Assembly: GCA_004791255.1 (NCBI GenBank)
Contig: SRUQ01000011.1
Coordinates: 70,578 to 134,577, forward strand
Direction: 5' to 3'
From: a bacterium M00.F.Ca.ET.205.01.1.1
Lineage (GTDB): Bacteria > Pseudomonadota > Alphaproteobacteria > Rhizobiales > Rhizobiaceae
DNA: 64,000 bases
Shown here: in pieces, positions 61,553 to 64,000 of the stretch
Position numbering within the stretch: the stretch's first letter is position 1
Layout of the letters: the number at the start of each line of letters is the position of its first letter
Made by a program: the position numbers and the translations under genes
The notes under the pieces: model-generated
The model's input: only the letters and a program-made list of their open reading frames with translations
Told to the model about the DNA's origin: nothing
The model's database searches: none

Positions 61553-62374
61553 CTATTCGCTCGGCGGCTTGCGGTCGTAGCGCAGCGGTGCCGCCTTCCA
61601 ACTGGTGGTCAGGCTGATGACTGCCCTGCAGAGCGGCTGCGGCAGCAGGCTGAGCACTTTCAAGGGCCAGCTCAGCCGGCGTGGGAAGGCAGTTTCAAAT
61701 CCGCCGGACTTAATGGCGCGCGCCATGCGGCGCGTCGCGCGGCTGACCGGCATCAAGCCTGGCATCGGTAGCATGTTCTTCTCGGTCAGCGGCGTGTCGA
61801 CGAATCCGGGGTTTATCACCTGGATGCGGATGTTCATCTTGTCGAAATCGTATTTCAGCGACTCGGCCAGGATATTGATCGCCGCCTTGGTGCCGCCATA
61901 GGCGGCGGTGGTCGGCCAGCCGAAATAGGCGGTGACCGAGCCCATCAATACGACATGGCCGCGCGCCCGCACACGCATATGGTCCACGACCGGCACCAGC
62001 CCGTTGACGATGCCGAAATAGTTGACCTCGAAGGACCGGCGAAAATCCTTGACGGTGAGCGCTTCGCCTGGCGTGGAGATATAGTTTCCGGCATTGAAGA
62101 CGGCGAGCACGATGGGGCCGAGTTCCTTCTCGATGGCTGCGACCGTTCTTGCCATGCGCGGCTCGTCGGTGACGTCGCAAGGGAAGGCCACGACCTTGCC
62201 TGGCATCTGCGCGGTCTCGACGATGAGCGTGTCGATCGGATCGTCGTCGAGTGCCGTCACCGCCACGGCATAGCCCTGGGATGCAAGGTCCCTGGCCAGC
62301 GAACGGCCGATACCGCTGCTGCCGCCCGTTACCCAAGCAACGCCGTGTTTCGGGTCCGCCCGATAGAGAGTCAT
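61553..62374 (-). CDS. Short-chain dehydrogenase/reductase (SDR)
   Basis: A 273-residue classical-type SDR. TGGSSGIG (16-23) binds NAD(P); NAG is at 94-96; the catalytic set is Ser146, Tyr159 and Lys163 (AAYGGTK). The C-terminal part is long and hydrophobic (KVLSLLPQPLCRAVISL), as in membrane-associated SDRs acting on lipids or sterol-like compounds. Substrate unknown. It is divergent from the cysteine synthase gene. Confidence 0.88.
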   Translation of the reverse strand: MTLYRADPKHGVAWVTGGSSGIGRSLARDLASQGYAVAVTALDDDPIDTLIVETAQMPGKVVAFPCDVTDEPRMARTVAAIEKELGPIVLAVFNAGNYISTPGEALTVKDFRRSFEVNYFGIVNGLVPVVDHMRVRARGHVVLMGSVTAYFGWPTTAAYGGTKAAINILAESLKYDFDKMNIRIQVINPGFVDTPLTEKNMLPMPGLMPVSRATRRMARAIKSGGFETAFPRRLSWPLKVLSLLPQPLCRAVISLTTSWKAAPLRYDRKPPSE

Positions 62375-62601
62375 ACTGCGCCCCGCCGCTGTGTTCGTCC
62401 TTTGCTCTACCGGTGAAGAAATCGGATGAAAAGAGCGCTTTGCGCCACAGATGCAAAATGAACCGTGTGATATCGCGCCTGATCCAGTTGGACATAGACA
62501 GGCCGCAGTGCAGGAAATGCGACTGGACCAGGTGAATTCTTGCCTTGAAACCGAAGCGCCGGGTTTCTAGGGTTTCGCCACACCTACACAAGGAATCCTC
62601 A

Positions 62602-63636
62602 ATGCCCCGTTCTGTGATCGACGCGATCGGCAACACACCTCTGATCCGCCTTAGAAAGGCTTCGGAAGCAACCGGCTGCGAGATCCTCGGCAAGGCCGAA
62701 TTCATGAACCCGGGTCAGTCAGTGAAGGATCGCGCCGGCCTGTTCATCATCCGCGACGCCGAACAGCGCGGGCTGCTTAAGCCGGGTGGCGTCATCGTCG
62801 AAGGCACGGCGGGCAACACCGGCATCGGGCTGACGCTGGTCGCCAAGGCGCTGGGATACCGCACCGTGATCGTCATTCCCGACACGCAGAGCCAGGAAAA
62901 GAAGGACACGATCAAGCTGCTCGGCGCCGAGCTGATCGAGGTGCCGGCGGTGCCTTACAAGAACCCCAACAACTACGTGAAGCTGTCGGGGCGGCTTGCC
63001 GAACAGATGGCCAGGAGCGAACCGAACGGCGCCATCTGGGCCAACCAGTTCGACAATGTCGCCAACCGCGACGGCCATGTCCGCACCACGGCGCAGGAGA
63101 TATGGAACCAGACCGGCGGCAAGGTCGACGGCTTTGTCTCGGCGGTCGGTTCGGGCGGCACGATTGCCGGCGTCGCCATGGGGCTGAAGGCCAAGAGCAA
63201 GGACGTGAAAATCGCGCTCGCCGATCCGCTGGGAGCGGCACTCTACAGTTTCTACACCAGCGGCGAATTGAAGTCCGAGGGCAGTTCGATCACCGAAGGT
63301 ATCGGCCAGGGGCGTGTCACCGCCAATCTTGATGGCTTCACGCCGGATTTCTCGTTCCAGATCCCGGATGAAGACGCGCTGCCGATCGTCTTCGACCTTA
63401 TCCAGGAAGAGGGGCTGTGCGTCGGCGGATCGACCGGCATCAACATTGCGGGCGCTATTAGGCTGGCGCGGGAACTCGGGCCCGGTCACACCATCGTGAC
63501 TATCCTTTGCGACTACGGCACGCGCTATCAGTCCAAGCTGTTCAACCCGGAATTCCTGCGCGAGAAGAACCTGCCGGTGCCGGGCTGGATGGAGCTGAAG
63601 AGCAAGATTTCGGTCCCGTTCGAAAAGGTAGTGTGA
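62602..63636 (+). CDS. cysK: Cysteine synthase (CysK family, long form)
   Basis: Makes cysteine from O-acetylserine and sulfide with PLP. The 344 residues show NTPLIRLRKASEATG, PGQSVKDRAG with the PLP Lys42, EGTAGNTGIGLTLVA, VGSGGTIAGVAMG, and the C-terminal CVGGSTGINIAGA and CDYGTRYQSKLF. It is of the longer type close to fungal and alphaproteobacterial CysK homologues, about 30 residues longer than E. coli CysK. ATG at 62602 is used, with AAGGAA 7 bases before it. The stop overlaps the AlaX start by one base (TGATG). Confidence 0.9.
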   Translation: MPRSVIDAIGNTPLIRLRKASEATGCEILGKAEFMNPGQSVKDRAGLFIIRDAEQRGLLKPGGVIVEGTAGNTGIGLTLVAKALGYRTVIVIPDTQSQEKKDTIKLLGAELIEVPAVPYKNPNNYVKLSGRLAEQMARSEPNGAIWANQFDNVANRDGHVRTTAQEIWNQTGGKVDGFVSAVGSGGTIAGVAMGLKAKSKDVKIALADPLGAALYSFYTSGELKSEGSSITEGIGQGRVTANLDGFTPDFSFQIPDEDALPIVFDLIQEEGLCVGGSTGINIAGAIRLARELGPGHTIVTILCDYGTRYQSKLFNPEFLREKNLPVPGWMELKSKISVPFEKVV

Positions 63637-64000
63637 TGGCGCACAAAACAGAAGCGCTGTTTCGCGACGACGCGTATCTGCGCACGGCGGACGCCATGGT
63701 CGTCGCCGTCAATGATCGCGGCGGCATCATCCTCGACCGGACGATCTTCTATGCCACGTCGGGCGGCCAGCCGGGCGATACCGGCACGCTAGAGCGTGCC
63801 GATGGCGGCCATGTCGAGATTGCCGCAACCATCACCGGCGAGACCAAGGACGAGATCATCCACGTGCCGGCGCCCGCGCAGGCCGCCCTGACCGTCGGTG
63901 AGCGGGTGAAACTGGCAGTCCTGTGGGAGCGGCGGCATCTGTTGATGCGCATGCACGCGGCCTGCCACCTGCTCACCGTGGTTTGCCCGTTTCCGATCAC
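63636..64000 (+). CDS. Alanyl-tRNA editing protein AlaX (5' part, cut by window end)
   Basis: A free-standing editing domain related to AlaRS, which removes Ser or Gly from mischarged tRNA-Ala. About 121 codons are visible: MAHKTEALFRDDAYLRTADA, then FYATSGGQPGDTGTLE, the substrate-pocket motif, and HAACH, which carries the two zinc His residues of the HxxxH motif. The gene runs off the window. Its start overlaps the cysK stop by one base, so the two are co-translated. Confidence 0.92.
   Translation, partial: MAHKTEALFRDDAYLRTADAMVVAVNDRGGIILDRTIFYATSGGQPGDTGTLERADGGHVEIAATITGETKDEIIHVPAPAQAALTVGERVKLAVLWERRHLLMRMHAACHLLTVVCPFPI

Overview
The window is a chromosomal housekeeping segment of an alphaproteobacterium of the order Rhizobiales (Hyphomicrobiales). 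Gene content and order look most like Mesorhizobium or a close relative. Pointers are high GC with strong GC3, two tuf genes, an adk between secY and rpsM, glnII next to a glnB-glnA pair, an ATP12-type F1 chaperone gene, and an alpha operon without rpsD. The species cannot be fixed from the sequence alone.

Layout. 1-16.3 kb: tuf copy 1 with its own terminator; a secreted protein with two ClpP-like repeats; a group II truncated haemoglobin; tRNA-Trp(CCA); then secE-nusG-rplKA-rplJL-rpoBC, ending in a strong terminator. 16.5-18.9 kb: a minus-strand island with a sugar 1-dehydrogenase, a PLP-dependent cysteine synthase/desulfhydrase-like enzyme and a small conserved protein. 19.1-38.4 kb: the str, S10, spc and alpha operons in one direction (rpsL, rpsG, fusA, tuf copy 2, rpsJ to rplO, secY, adk, rpsM, rpsK, rpoA, rplQ), ending in a terminator. 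A long G/A-rich palindrome sits between rpsM and rpsK. 38.5-48.4 kb: periplasmic Do protease, rarA, a DUF930 envelope protein, an AspH/LpxO-like membrane hydroxylase, crcB, an RluC-type pseudouridine synthase, an EamA transporter, an ATP12 chaperone and an MFS transporter with a large insertion.

48.5-53.5 kb is a nitrogen-assimilation block: glnII (type II glutamine synthetase) on the plus strand, and glnB (PII) followed by glnA (type I synthetase) on the minus strand. glnII and glnB each have a sigma-54 -24/-12 promoter and upstream TGC-N11-GCA (NtrC-like) sites. Both upstream regions also share an unexplained TAGGC-N5-GCCTA palindrome. 53.5-64 kb: the NAD(P)HX repair enzyme gene translationally coupled to a secreted CxxCH protein, propionyl-CoA carboxylase beta (minus), an RhlE-type helicase with DEGD in place of DEAD, an alpha/beta hydrolase and an SDR (minus), then a cysteine synthase overlapping an alanyl-tRNA editing (AlaX) gene cut by the window end.

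Most of the window is the transcription/translation core. The regions that reward attention are the two tuf copies (apparently identical, with identity ending at the start and stop codons), the insertions that split canonical operons, the rpsM-rpsK palindrome, the shared gln palindrome, and several proteins with altered catalytic motifs. I saw no CRISPR array, prophage, intact insertion sequence or rRNA gene.
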